Positions 20,163 to 27,100 of a DNA stretch of 46,008 nucleotides are shown here, in pieces (within the stretch, counting starts at the first letter, position 1; each line of letters opens with the position of its first letter). The translations under genes were made by a program, and so were the position numbers. The stretch covers positions 1-46,008 of the forward strand of contig JAEKKX010000005.1 of NCBI GenBank assembly GCA_019510125.1. Direction: 5' to 3'. The DNA comes from Lysobacterales bacterium. Its GTDB lineage: Bacteria > Pseudomonadota > Gammaproteobacteria > Xanthomonadales > Xanthomonadaceae. The notes below the pieces were generated by a model. That model was not told where the DNA came from. It saw only the letters and a list, made by a program, of their open reading frames with translations, and ran no database searches.

Positions 20163-21372
20163 CCCCCCAGGGCATGGCGAGCGCGACCTCGATGGCGGTG
20201 TGGTTCTCGGTATCCGCCGTCTGCGTCCGCGAAGGATCGGCGATCATCATGATGATGTCGATGACGCTGTCCGCGCTGCCGCTCTCGGCCTTGCGGCACA
20301 GGAAGATGGTCTGCGCGTGCGGCCGGAACTTGTTCTTGAACTGGAAATTGCCCTGGTCGTTGAAGATGCCCTGGGCATGCAGGTCGTCGAGCAGCTTGTC
20401 GATGCCGGGGTCGGCGTTCGGGGAGCGCTCGATGCGGCATCCGTAGGTGCCGCCGAGGCTGAGCAGGGTCCGTCCTTCCGCCCGCAGTCTTTCGATGATG
20501 CCGACGATCGCGAATTCGAGTCCGCCCCGCGGCATGTGCGGGCCGTAGAACTCCAGGTCCATCAGGTAGCCGTTGTCGGACGTGCGCAGCGGCGAGATCA
20601 GGACCACGTTCTGGAGCACGCCGTCGACGCGGGTCAGGAACAGCCGGTGCCGGGGATGCAGCGTGCCGTCCAGGATTTCCTGGCGTGCGGTCCTGACCAG
20701 CGGATTGACCTTGGTGCGGCCCGCGCACCACTCGTCGATGACGCGCGCGATGTCCTGGGCGACGGCGCTGTCGCTCCCGCAGACGTACTCTTCCAGCGTG
20801 CAGGCGCCGCTTTTCCGGAACGCCGACAACTGGTTGCGCAGGCGATGCATCGGACCGCCCTCCAGGGAAAACCCCGGGAGGTCGTTGATGCGCTGGACGA
20901 CGCCGAACGGCGTGGCCGTGAACGGCACCCCGGCGACCGAGGCGATCGGCAGGTGCGACAGGAAATGGAGCTGGTAGCCCTTGGCCTCGCAGTGCGCGAG
21001 AAGCTCGCCGGCGACCGCGTCGAAATACTCGTCCGGACCGGTGTACGCGTACACCAGCACGATCTTGCGGTAACGGTTGTAATGCAGGTAACCGCGCCGT
21101 TCGCTGCCGACGAACAGATTGGGTGCGATTTCAGCGATGCCGCGCGAAGCGGCGCCTTCGTTCTTGTGGGCGTCGAACAACGCTTCCGCCCATGGCCCGA
21201 TCAACGGATGTCCAAGCAAGTCCTTTTGCAGCATCAACACCGGTGACGGGTGGATGCCGGATGCCACGTTTGGTGCTGGAGCGTCGTTCGGGCCTTCGAC
21301 ACGAGGAGCTGCGGTTGCCTCTTCCATAGACGTGCTCGACGCTGATCGAACGATGATTGCTTGCACGTCCAT
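20089..21372 (-). CDS. DUF2156 / lysyl-phosphatidylglycerol synthase C-terminal-like protein
   Basis: 427 residues from the ATG at 21372, preceded by the purine run AAGAAAG. The open frame begins at 21450 with a very basic stretch that I regard as untranslated. The core (about residues 80-390) shows the DUF2156 pattern: RLRNQLSAFRKSG near the centre, then LDLEFYGPHMPRGGLEFAIVGIIERLRAEG and LLSLGGTYGC. The family fold is a pair of GNAT-like halves, and the best-known members (MprF) move an amino acid from aminoacyl-tRNA to a lipid. There are no membrane segments, so lipid modification is not obvious. It sits between a free ACP and the lyase-PKS and overlaps the latter by 74 bases, so it is very likely part of the same operon. 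A role in loading an aminoacyl or acyl group onto a carrier protein is inference only. Confidence 0.7.
   Translation of the reverse strand: MDVQAIIVRSASSTSMEEATAAPRVEGPNDAPAPNVASGIHPSPVLMLQKDLLGHPLIGPWAEALFDAHKNEGAASRGIAEIAPNLFVGSERRGYLHYNRYRKIVLVYAYTGPDEYFDAVAGELLAHCEAKGYQLHFLSHLPIASVAGVPFTATPFGVVQRINDLPGFSLEGGPMHRLRNQLSAFRKSGACTLEEYVCGSDSAVAQDIARVIDEWCAGRTKVNPLVRTARQEILDGTLHPRHRLFLTRVDGVLQNVVLISPLRTSDNGYLMDLEFYGPHMPRGGLEFAIVGIIERLRAEGRTLLSLGGTYGCRIERSPNADPGIDKLLDDLHAQGIFNDQGNFQFKNKFRPHAQTIFLCRKAESGSADSVIDIIMMIADPSRTQTADTENHTAIEVALAMPWGDAVVRSPVDAVALPPDGGEKKKCH
20098..20108 (-). other. A11 homopolymer in the DUF2156 / PKS gene overlap
   Basis: On the coding (minus) strand eleven consecutive A residues lie inside the overlap of the two genes, read as Glu-Lys-Lys-Lys by the DUF2156 frame and Lys-Lys-Lys-Asn by the PKS frame. 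The DUF2156 stop codon is a few bases further on (20089-20091). A transcript lacking one A, or a +1 ribosomal shift, joins the DUF2156 frame directly to the PKS frame. The run is outstanding in DNA this GC-rich. Confidence 0.9.
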
Positions 21373-21427
21373 GCAGTTCTTTCTTGCATGGACATGGCGC
21401 TTCCTGATTTTTGTCTGACGCTGCTTT

Positions 21428-21760
21428 TTACGTCGTCGCCGCGGCATCACTGGTTTGCAACTGCTCCGCGAACATCGTGCCCAGCGTGTGGGCGTGATGG
21501 TCGGTGAAGTAGTTGGCCAGGTCGTTGATGTTGAAATTCTCGAACAGCAACGTCTTCGGCAGGCTTCCGAAATCGTTTTCCAGCCTGCGCAGGATCTTGA
21601 GCACGAGGAACGAATCGATGCCGTACTCCCGGAAGGGAGTGAACGCGTCGAAAGGGTGTTCGGCCGGGTCCAGCGGTGGATCGGCTTCCTCGAAGGTATC
21701 CAGCACCACCCCGCTGAGATACGACTCCGTGAGCTCCTGCAGCAAATCTCGGTTGGTCAT
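21428..21760 (-). CDS. stand-alone acyl carrier protein
   Basis: 110 residues, ATG at 21760. The phosphopantetheine site is Ser50 in YGIDSFLVLKI, followed by FGSLPKTLLFENFNINDLANYF, the helix II-III pattern of ACPs embedded in trans-AT synthases. The last ACP of the GNAT-type PKS in this window has a very similar SKTLLFE segment. It is the first gene of the leftward operon, 55 bases before the DUF2156 start. It could be the carrier for a starter or side unit, or the donor ACP of the beta-branching cassette; its resemblance to integrated PKS ACPs makes the first option at least as likely. It lacks the Trp six residues after Ser that marks beta-branch acceptor ACPs. Confidence 0.88.
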   Translation of the reverse strand: MTNRDLLQELTESYLSGVVLDTFEEADPPLDPAEHPFDAFTPFREYGIDSFLVLKILRRLENDFGSLPKTLLFENFNINDLANYFTDHHAHTLGTMFAEQLQTSDAAATT

Positions 21761-21884
21761 TGCGACGTACGTCCCTTATGCATATTCATTTGCGAGTGCC
21801 ACATCCAATCCGACGCCTGATCCGACGTCGTCCGCGCGGGATCCCCCAAGACCGTGTTCGCGCGATCACCACATACCCCTATAG

Positions 21885-21913
21885 AATTAACAACAACTTC
21901 GCATTTATGTCAA
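21885..21913 (-). promoter_or_regulatory. sigma70-like promoter of the ACP-DUF2156-PKS operon
   Basis: On the minus strand a perfect -35 box TTGACA (21913-21908) is followed after 17 bases by TTAATT (21890-21885), a weak -10, with CTATAG just beyond as an alternative. The leader to the ACP start would be about 115 bases. The perfect -35 in an AT-rich island supports the call; the weak -10 suggests an activator may be needed. Confidence 0.55.
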
Positions 21914-22074
21914 GCAGAGTTCAACAGTTTCCGCGGGCGGCCGGATTATCCCATTGGATCGATGTCAGTCGTTTGACGGCGCCCCCGTCCAACCGGACCG
22001 CCCCCCTCCGGCGGCGCCCGCGGACGGCGCCTCCGAGGGCGGTCATGGGTCCGCGCGCCGGGTGGCGGCGGGAA

Positions 22075-22107
22075 TGCGAATCGAGGCCGATCCGAGTGCG
22101 AATCGCA
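22075..22107. repeat. pair of TGCGAATCG elements upstream of the P450 promoter, candidate operator
   Basis: TGCGAATCG occurs at 22075-22083 and again at 22097-22105, 22 bases apart, which is two helical turns. The second copy extends to TGCGAATCGCA, a palindrome around one central base. The pair ends about 28 bases before the P450 -35 box. The arrangement fits a dimeric regulator, but the regulator is unknown. Confidence 0.4.
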
Positions 22108-22134
22108 AGCGCCCGGAAGGCGAAAAAGCGTTGC

Positions 22135-22162
22135 TTGCAAAGCCCCGGGCGGGGGCTATACT
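22135..22162 (+). promoter_or_regulatory. sigma70-like promoter of the P450 gene
   Basis: TTGCAA (22135-22140) and TATACT (22157-22162) with a 16-base spacer, about 40 bases before the GTG start. TATACT differs from the consensus by one base. Confidence 0.65.
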
Positions 22163-22201
22163 CGCCCCGCCATCAGCGCGCACAAGGCATGGAGTAAGCA
22201 A

Positions 22202-23512
22202 GTGGAAGCCCAGGTCGAAACGATCCCGCAGACCCCGATCCTGCCGGAAGAGATGACTGCAGCGCTGATCGATCCCGCCACCTACGCCGACATCCCGCGC
22301 CTCACCGAGGTCTATGCGTGGCTGAGGCAGCACATGCCGCTGGGCGTTTCCAAGTCGCGTTACTTCGACCCCTTCTGGGTCGTGACCAAGCACGCAGACA
22401 TCCTCGAGGTCAGCAAGAACAACAAGGTCTTCCGCAACTCGGACCGCGCCACGATCCTCACCGATCGCTACACCGACGCGCTGGTCCGCTACCTGCGCGA
22501 CGGCAGCCCGCACCTGGCGCGCACCCTCGCCCACATGGACGACCCCGACCACCGCAAGTACCGGGCGCTGACCAGCCAGTGGTTCATGGCGTCGAACCTG
22601 GCGCGCCGCGAGGAGACGATCCGGGCGATCGCGCGCGAATTCATCGACGAGATGCTGGCGGCCGGTCCGGAATGCGATTTCGTCAAGCAGGTGGCGGTGC
22701 GCTATCCGCTGCGGGTGATCATGCAGATCCTCGGCGTGCCGATCGAGGACGAGCCGCTGATGCTCAAGCTCACCCAGGAGATCTTCGGCAACCTCGACGC
22801 CGACATGAACCGGACCGGCGCCGCCAAGCAGACGGCGGAACAGGCGCTGCTCAACCTCAACGGCGCGATCGACACGTTCTTCCAGTATTTCGACGGCATC
22901 ACCCGCGACCGTCGCGCCAACCCGCGGGACGACATCGCCACGGTGATCGCGAACGGCATGATCGAGGGCGAGCCGATCGGCAATTTCGAGGCGATGTCCT
23001 ACTACTCGCTCGTGGCGACCGCGGGACACGATACCGTCAGTTCGTCGATCGCCGGCGCGATGCTGGCCCTGTGCGAACATCCGGAAGAGTTCCGCAAGGT
23101 CAAGGCCGATCGCGCACTGATCTCCGGCCTGGTCGAGGAATCCCTGCGCTGGTCCACCCCGGTCCGCCACTTCATGCGGACCGCGGCGACCGACTACGAA
23201 CTGCGCGGGCAGCGGATCAAGGCGGGCGACTGGCTGATGCTGTGCTACCTCTCCGGCGACCGCGACGAGGAGGTCTTCGAGGACCCGAACGCGTTCCGCG
23301 TGGACCGCACGCCGAACAAGCAACTGTCGTTCGGCTTCGGCGGCCACATGTGCCTGGGCCAGCACATGGCCAGGCTCGAAATGCGCGTGTTCTTCGAGGA
23401 ACTGTTCGCGCGGGTGTCCTCGCTGGAACTCGCCGGCACCGCCGAGCACAGCCGGGCGGTGTTCGTGGGCGGGCTGAAGGTGCTGCCGATCCGCTACGAA
23501 ACCGCACACTGA
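22202..23512 (+). CDS. cytochrome P450
   Basis: 436 residues from a GTG start; GGAG lies seven bases upstream, and an ATG at 22190 is closed at once by a stop. It is a soluble bacterial P450 of normal length with the I-helix AGHDTVSSS (from residue 274), ExxR at Glu313-Arg316 (ESLRWSTPVRHFMR), and the haem loop FGFGGHMCLGQH with ligand Cys384. It has no membrane anchor, so it would need ferredoxin and reductase supplied elsewhere. Its place within the PKS locus, divergent from the ACP operon with a shared control region, suggests tailoring (hydroxylation or epoxidation) of the polyketide. The site of oxidation cannot be read from sequence. Confidence 0.95.
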   Translation: MEAQVETIPQTPILPEEMTAALIDPATYADIPRLTEVYAWLRQHMPLGVSKSRYFDPFWVVTKHADILEVSKNNKVFRNSDRATILTDRYTDALVRYLRDGSPHLARTLAHMDDPDHRKYRALTSQWFMASNLARREETIRAIAREFIDEMLAAGPECDFVKQVAVRYPLRVIMQILGVPIEDEPLMLKLTQEIFGNLDADMNRTGAAKQTAEQALLNLNGAIDTFFQYFDGITRDRRANPRDDIATVIANGMIEGEPIGNFEAMSYYSLVATAGHDTVSSSIAGAMLALCEHPEEFRKVKADRALISGLVEESLRWSTPVRHFMRTAATDYELRGQRIKAGDWLMLCYLSGDRDEEVFEDPNAFRVDRTPNKQLSFGFGGHMCLGQHMARLEMRVFFEELFARVSSLELAGTAEHSRAVFVGGLKVLPIRYETAH

Positions 23513-23558
23513 AGCCGGACGCACCGAAGCAGCGCCCACGCAAGTCGCGCGCATCGCG

Positions 23559-23582
23559 ACGTCGCGCCCGGGAGCGCGACGT
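23559..23582. terminator. hairpin between convergent P450 and hydratase genes
   Basis: A perfect 9-bp inverted repeat (23559-23567 with 23574-23582, 6-base loop) abuts the stop codon of the hydratase. There is no T tract on either strand. Its position between two converging genes suggests a bidirectional transcription stop. Confidence 0.5.
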
Positions 23583-24377
23583 TCACTGCTCCCAGGGGAA
23601 CAGCCCCGCCTCCACGTAGCGCTTGATCGCGCGCAGGTTGCCGGGGTCGGTGAACACTTCGAGGTTCCCGGCGATCGCGGCGTCGCGGCATTCGGCCAGG
23701 GTCGGCCCGAATCTCGAGACGTACGCCTTGTAGCGCCCCAGCGCGACCTTCGACAGCCGCCGCAGGCGCATCACGTGGCGGCGGAGCAGCGGCTCCGCCT
23801 GCGCTTCGAATCCGTCGACCAGCCCCCACTCGGCCGCGACCCTGGCCGGGATCGCCTGGGTGGACAGGGTCAGCGCATGCGCCTTCTGCAGGCCGACGCG
23901 GCGGATCAGGAACGGCAGCACGCACGCCGGGTACAGGCCGAACAACAGTTCCGACAGGCTGAACTGCGCGGTCTCGTCGGCGAGCACGAGATCGCAGGCG
24001 GCGACGAAGCCCATCCCGCCGGCGTTCGCCTTGCCGCGGACCAGCGCGATCGACACGAACGGGCCGGTCGCGAGTTTCGTCCACAGGTCGTACATGGGAC
24101 CCGGGCCGTCGTACGCCGCGTACGCGGGATCCGCGCCGCGCGAAAGTTCGCCGAAGTCGGCGCCGAAGCAGAAGAAGTCCGGCAGGCCGCTGAGCACGAC
24201 GATGGTCGCGCGTTCTTCGCAGATCGCCAGCGCCTGGCTGCATTCGGCGATCAGTTGCGCATTGATGGCGTTCTTCGCGGCGGGACGATCGAACTGCAGG
24301 TAACAGACCGTGTCCTCCATCCGCGCCTTGATCGTGCCGAACGCGGGGAAGACGATGCCGGTGGGATTCGCGCTCAT
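23583..24377 (-). CDS. PksH-like enoyl-CoA hydratase (ECH1) of a polyketide beta-branching cassette
   Basis: 264 residues, crotonase fold. KNAINAQLIAEC, FFCFGADF (oxyanion region), GKANAGGMGFVAACDLVLAD, FSLSELLFGLYPACVLPFLIRRVG and LSTQAIPARVAAEWGLVD match the PksH branch of trans-AT clusters better than fatty-acid beta-oxidation hydratases. In that family ECH1 dehydrates the HMG-ACP-like intermediate to a glutaconyl form before ECH2 decarboxylates it. It lies 34 bases after the decarboxylating KS and almost certainly shares its transcript. AAGGA lies 11 bases upstream of the ATG. No ECH2 or HMG synthase gene is in the window. Confidence 0.85.
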   Translation of the reverse strand: MSANPTGIVFPAFGTIKARMEDTVCYLQFDRPAAKNAINAQLIAECSQALAICEERATIVVLSGLPDFFCFGADFGELSRGADPAYAAYDGPGPMYDLWTKLATGPFVSIALVRGKANAGGMGFVAACDLVLADETAQFSLSELLFGLYPACVLPFLIRRVGLQKAHALTLSTQAIPARVAAEWGLVDGFEAQAEPLLRRHVMRLRRLSKVALGRYKAYVSRFGPTLAECRDAAIAGNLEVFTDPGNLRAIKRYVEAGLFPWEQ

Positions 24378-24411
24378 CGGGGGATCGGGTCCTTGTGGGG
24401 GAAAGCGCGCC

Positions 24412-25629
24412 TCAGCGCGGGCGCTGCCAGCACAGCGCGGTGTTGATGCCGCCGAAACCCATGCTCAGGGTCAGCGCGTTCTCGATCCGGTGGGGCACGG
24501 CGGCGGGACCGGTCCAGCGCATGCCCGGATCGATCGGGTCGTCGAGGTTGCGCGTCGGATGCAGCGCGCCGGCCCGCATCTGCAGCAGGGTGGCGGCGAC
24601 TTCGACCGCGCCCGCGGCGGTCAGGCCGTGGCCGACGAGGGCCTTGGTCGCGTTCAGCCAGGCGCCCGCCAGTCCGCTCTCGCGCAGGGCCGCCAGTTCG
24701 GTCTCGTCGCCGACGACCGAGCCGGTGCCGTGCGGATTGACGTAGTCGACGACGGACGCCTCCCATGCCGCCCGGCCGAGCGCTTCGGCGATGGCGCGCT
24801 TCTCGCCTTCCAGCGACGGGTCGGGATTGCGGTTGGCGTCCATCGCCACGCCCCAGCCGGCGAGGGTCGCGTACGGCGCGACGCCGCGGCTGCGCGCGCG
24901 GGTTTCGGATTCGATCACCAGCGCCGCGGAACATTCGCCGTAGATGAAGCCTTCGTGTTCGCGATCGAACGGTCGGCAGGCCTCGCCCGGCCGGTCGGCG
25001 AAACGACGGCCGCCCATCGCGCCGATCGCATGGAACCCGCGGCATTCCCAGTAGGACAGGTCCATCAGTCCGCCGAGCGCGATGCAGGCGTCGACCTGCC
25101 CGCTGCGGACCGCCTGCGCGGCCTGGACGATCGCCATCTGGCCGCTGGCGGACGCCGCGCCGACCGTCATGGCCATGCCGCGGATGCCGAACTGCGACGT
25201 GCACAGGCCGCACAGGTCGGTGTCCATGAAGGTCATGCCGTAGCTCGGCCGCAGGAAGGCCGCCCGGTCGCGGTAGGCGTCCTGGGTCAGCACCAGCTCG
25301 CGCTGCTGCAGGTTGGAGCCGCCGACGACGAGGCCGATGCGGTCCGCCGCCAGGTCGGCCAGGCCCGATTCGTCCCAGGCCTCGTGGAGGACCGCGAGCG
25401 CGGCGAGCGTCGAGAGCGACGCGGTCCGCAGCAACTGCCGCGGGATCGCATCGGGCAGGGCCAGTTCCCCCATTTCCGCGCCGATGAAGGCCGAATCGCG
25501 CTGCCGGCCGGGGCGCTGCATGATGTCGAACGCGCCGTCTCCGCGCAGCAGGGCTTCGCCGAAGGCGCGCTTGCCCTGGCCGATCGCGGACACGACGCCG
25601 ATGCCGGTGACGACCAATGCTTCCGTCAT
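24412..25629 (-). CDS. PksF-like decarboxylating ketosynthase (active Cys replaced by Ser)
   Basis: 405 residues from the ATG at 25629 (TEALVVTGIGVVSAIG); the frame stays open to 25707, but the extra 26 residues do not resemble a KS start. It is a FabF-like thiolase fold with the nucleophile loop GAASASGQ, so the usual Cys is Ser160 (codon TCC). The catalytic His motifs PHGTGS and VGHGLTAAG are kept. KS proteins with Ser at this place in beta-branching cassettes decarboxylate malonyl-ACP to acetyl-ACP, the nucleophile for HMG synthase. The downstream ECH1 supports this. It lies 106 bases after the kinase gene with no AT-rich promoter between, so co-transcription with the two-component system is possible. 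Confidence 0.88.
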   Translation of the reverse strand: MTEALVVTGIGVVSAIGQGKRAFGEALLRGDGAFDIMQRPGRQRDSAFIGAEMGELALPDAIPRQLLRTASLSTLAALAVLHEAWDESGLADLAADRIGLVVGGSNLQQRELVLTQDAYRDRAAFLRPSYGMTFMDTDLCGLCTSQFGIRGMAMTVGAASASGQMAIVQAAQAVRSGQVDACIALGGLMDLSYWECRGFHAIGAMGGRRFADRPGEACRPFDREHEGFIYGECSAALVIESETRARSRGVAPYATLAGWGVAMDANRNPDPSLEGEKRAIAEALGRAAWEASVVDYVNPHGTGSVVGDETELAALRESGLAGAWLNATKALVGHGLTAAGAVEVAATLLQMRAGALHPTRNLDDPIDPGMRWTGPAAVPHRIENALTLSMGFGGINTALCWQRPR

Positions 25630-25735
25630 GTTGCAGTCCAGTTCCCGTCCGGTTGGGGGCCGTGCCGCGAATCGGGCGGCGACGGCGAGCGGCGAGTGTG
25701 CGTGCAAGCCGCGCGTGCCGCAAGCGCCGCCGCGG

Positions 25736-27100
25736 TCACGCCTCCTGCGGCGGCAACGGCAGCGTCATCCTGGCCACCGCCCCGCTCCGCCCGCCGCGGT
25801 TTTCCAGGGTGAGCTGGCCGTGGTGCTTGGCGACGATGTTGCGGCTGAGCACCAGGCCGATCCCGGCGCCCTCGGTCTTGGTCGTATAGAAAGGCACGAA
25901 CAGGTTGCCGGGATTGGCGATGCCCGGCCCGGCGTCGGCGATCTCGAACTCGCAGTTCGCGTCGCGCACGCGCACGAGGAAAACGACGGCTTCGTCGCTG
26001 CCGGTGTTGGCCTCCAGCGCGTTCTTGATGAGGTTGATCAGGGCTTGCTCGAGATGGATCGGATCGCCGTAGAGGCGAACGTCCGGGACGTCGCCCGAGG
26101 GCGCCAGCGCCCCCTCCGGGAACATGCCCCGCACCCGGTCGACCAGGTGCCGCACCGGGAACAGCACCTTGTCCGGGTCGGGCAGGCGCGCGATGCGGGA
26201 ATACATCGAGATGAACTCCTGCAGCCCCCGGGCGCGCTGCCCGATGACCTGCAGGCCCTCGCGGATCGCCGCCTGGCGGGCCTCGCTGTCGCCGCGGGCG
26301 AGCAGGGTCTCCAGGGTCTGGCACAGCGACGAGATCGGGGCCAGCGAATTGTTGACCTCGTGGCCGATCACCCGGATCAGCCGCTGCCACATCAGGATTT
26401 CCTCGTCCACCAGCACCTGGCGCACGTCGACGATGAAGACGATGCGGCTGGGACGCCCCTGGTGCCGGTACCACAACTGGCTGACCTGCCAGCGGCTCTC
26501 GACGCCCGAAAAGGCGTGGTCGATGATCTTCGGCTCGGCCGACAGCGGCAGCTCGGCCAGCGGGGTGTCGGCGAACGACGCACCGATCAGCGCTTCGGGC
26601 GCGACGCCGAGCAGCGCGGCCGCGGCGGGATTGACCATCCGCAGCCGGTCCTGCGCATCGCACACCACGATCGCGACCCGGATCTGGCCGACGACCTTGC
26701 GCAGCATCGCCAGCAGTTCCTGCTCGGCATGGCGCCCGCTCTCGAGGTCGTTGATCAGCGCGTTGATCTGGCGGTAGAGCTCGGCCAGTTCGCCGGTCTC
26801 CGGGCCGACCGCCGCGCGGATCATGTAGTCCTGCGCGCGCGCGGCCTCGACCAGGTTGTTCAGCCTGCGGGAGTGGCGCTGGATGCTGGCGCGCACCCGC
26901 AGCGCGACGATCGCCAGCCAGGTGAGCGACGCCACCGCGAGCGCGCCGACCAGCGGCGTCGACAGGCGCGCGCCGTGGGCCGCCGCGACCACGAACAGCA
27001 GCACCGACGGCAGCGCGCCGCTGAGGATCCACAGCACGAGCGCCGTCATCGCGGACAGCCGGCGACGCGGCCAGACGCTCGTCGAGCGCGCGCCCCGCAT
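25736..27100 (-). CDS. NtrY-like sensor histidine kinase
   Basis: 454 residues from the ATG at 27100, which shares one base with the regulator's stop (TGATG), so translation is coupled. Two membrane helices lie in the first 70 residues with only a few residues between them, leaving almost no periplasmic sensor. A HAMP-like linker follows, then a PAS-like domain (about 135-230; MVNPAAAALLG), the dimerisation/phosphoacceptor helix with VIGHEVNNSLAPISSL, and an ATP-binding domain with LINLIKNALEAN, DAGPGI and GAGIGLVLSRNI. The intracellular PAS suggests a cytoplasmic or membrane-linked signal. Start choice: the frame is open to 27217, but that part overlaps the regulator's Fis domain. Confidence 0.9.
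   Translation of the reverse strand: MRGARSTSVWPRRRLSAMTALVLWILSGALPSVLLFVVAAAHGARLSTPLVGALAVASLTWLAIVALRVRASIQRHSRRLNNLVEAARAQDYMIRAAVGPETGELAELYRQINALINDLESGRHAEQELLAMLRKVVGQIRVAIVVCDAQDRLRMVNPAAAALLGVAPEALIGASFADTPLAELPLSAEPKIIDHAFSGVESRWQVSQLWYRHQGRPSRIVFIVDVRQVLVDEEILMWQRLIRVIGHEVNNSLAPISSLCQTLETLLARGDSEARQAAIREGLQVIGQRARGLQEFISMYSRIARLPDPDKVLFPVRHLVDRVRGMFPEGALAPSGDVPDVRLYGDPIHLEQALINLIKNALEANTGSDEAVVFLVRVRDANCEFEIADAGPGIANPGNLFVPFYTTKTEGAGIGLVLSRNIVAKHHGQLTLENRGGRSGAVARMTLPLPPQEA

Larger units (their letters stand above)
21761..22201. promoter_or_regulatory. divergent control region between the PKS operon and the P450 gene
   Basis: A 441-base gene-free stretch. The part near 21875-21930 is strikingly AT-rich for this DNA and carries the leftward promoter. 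The part near 22075-22165 carries repeated palindromic elements and the rightward promoter. The middle (about 21935-22070) is GC-rich and shows only short overlapping ORFs with no family resemblance. Both directions of the cluster are probably controlled from here. Confidence 0.75.

Noticed and set aside
21373-21450. Basic N-terminal extension of the DUF2156 protein (MMPRRRRKKQ...)
   Set aside because: It overlaps the ACP stop and is unlike the family. The ATG at 21372 is preceded by a purine-rich stretch.
22043-23554. 503-codon minus-strand frame opposite the P450
   Set aside because: The P450 on the plus strand has all family motifs; the opposite frame is a shadow.
25630-25707. Longer N-terminus of the decarboxylating KS
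   Set aside because: The extra 26 residues do not resemble any KS start, while MTEALVVTGIG at 25629 does.
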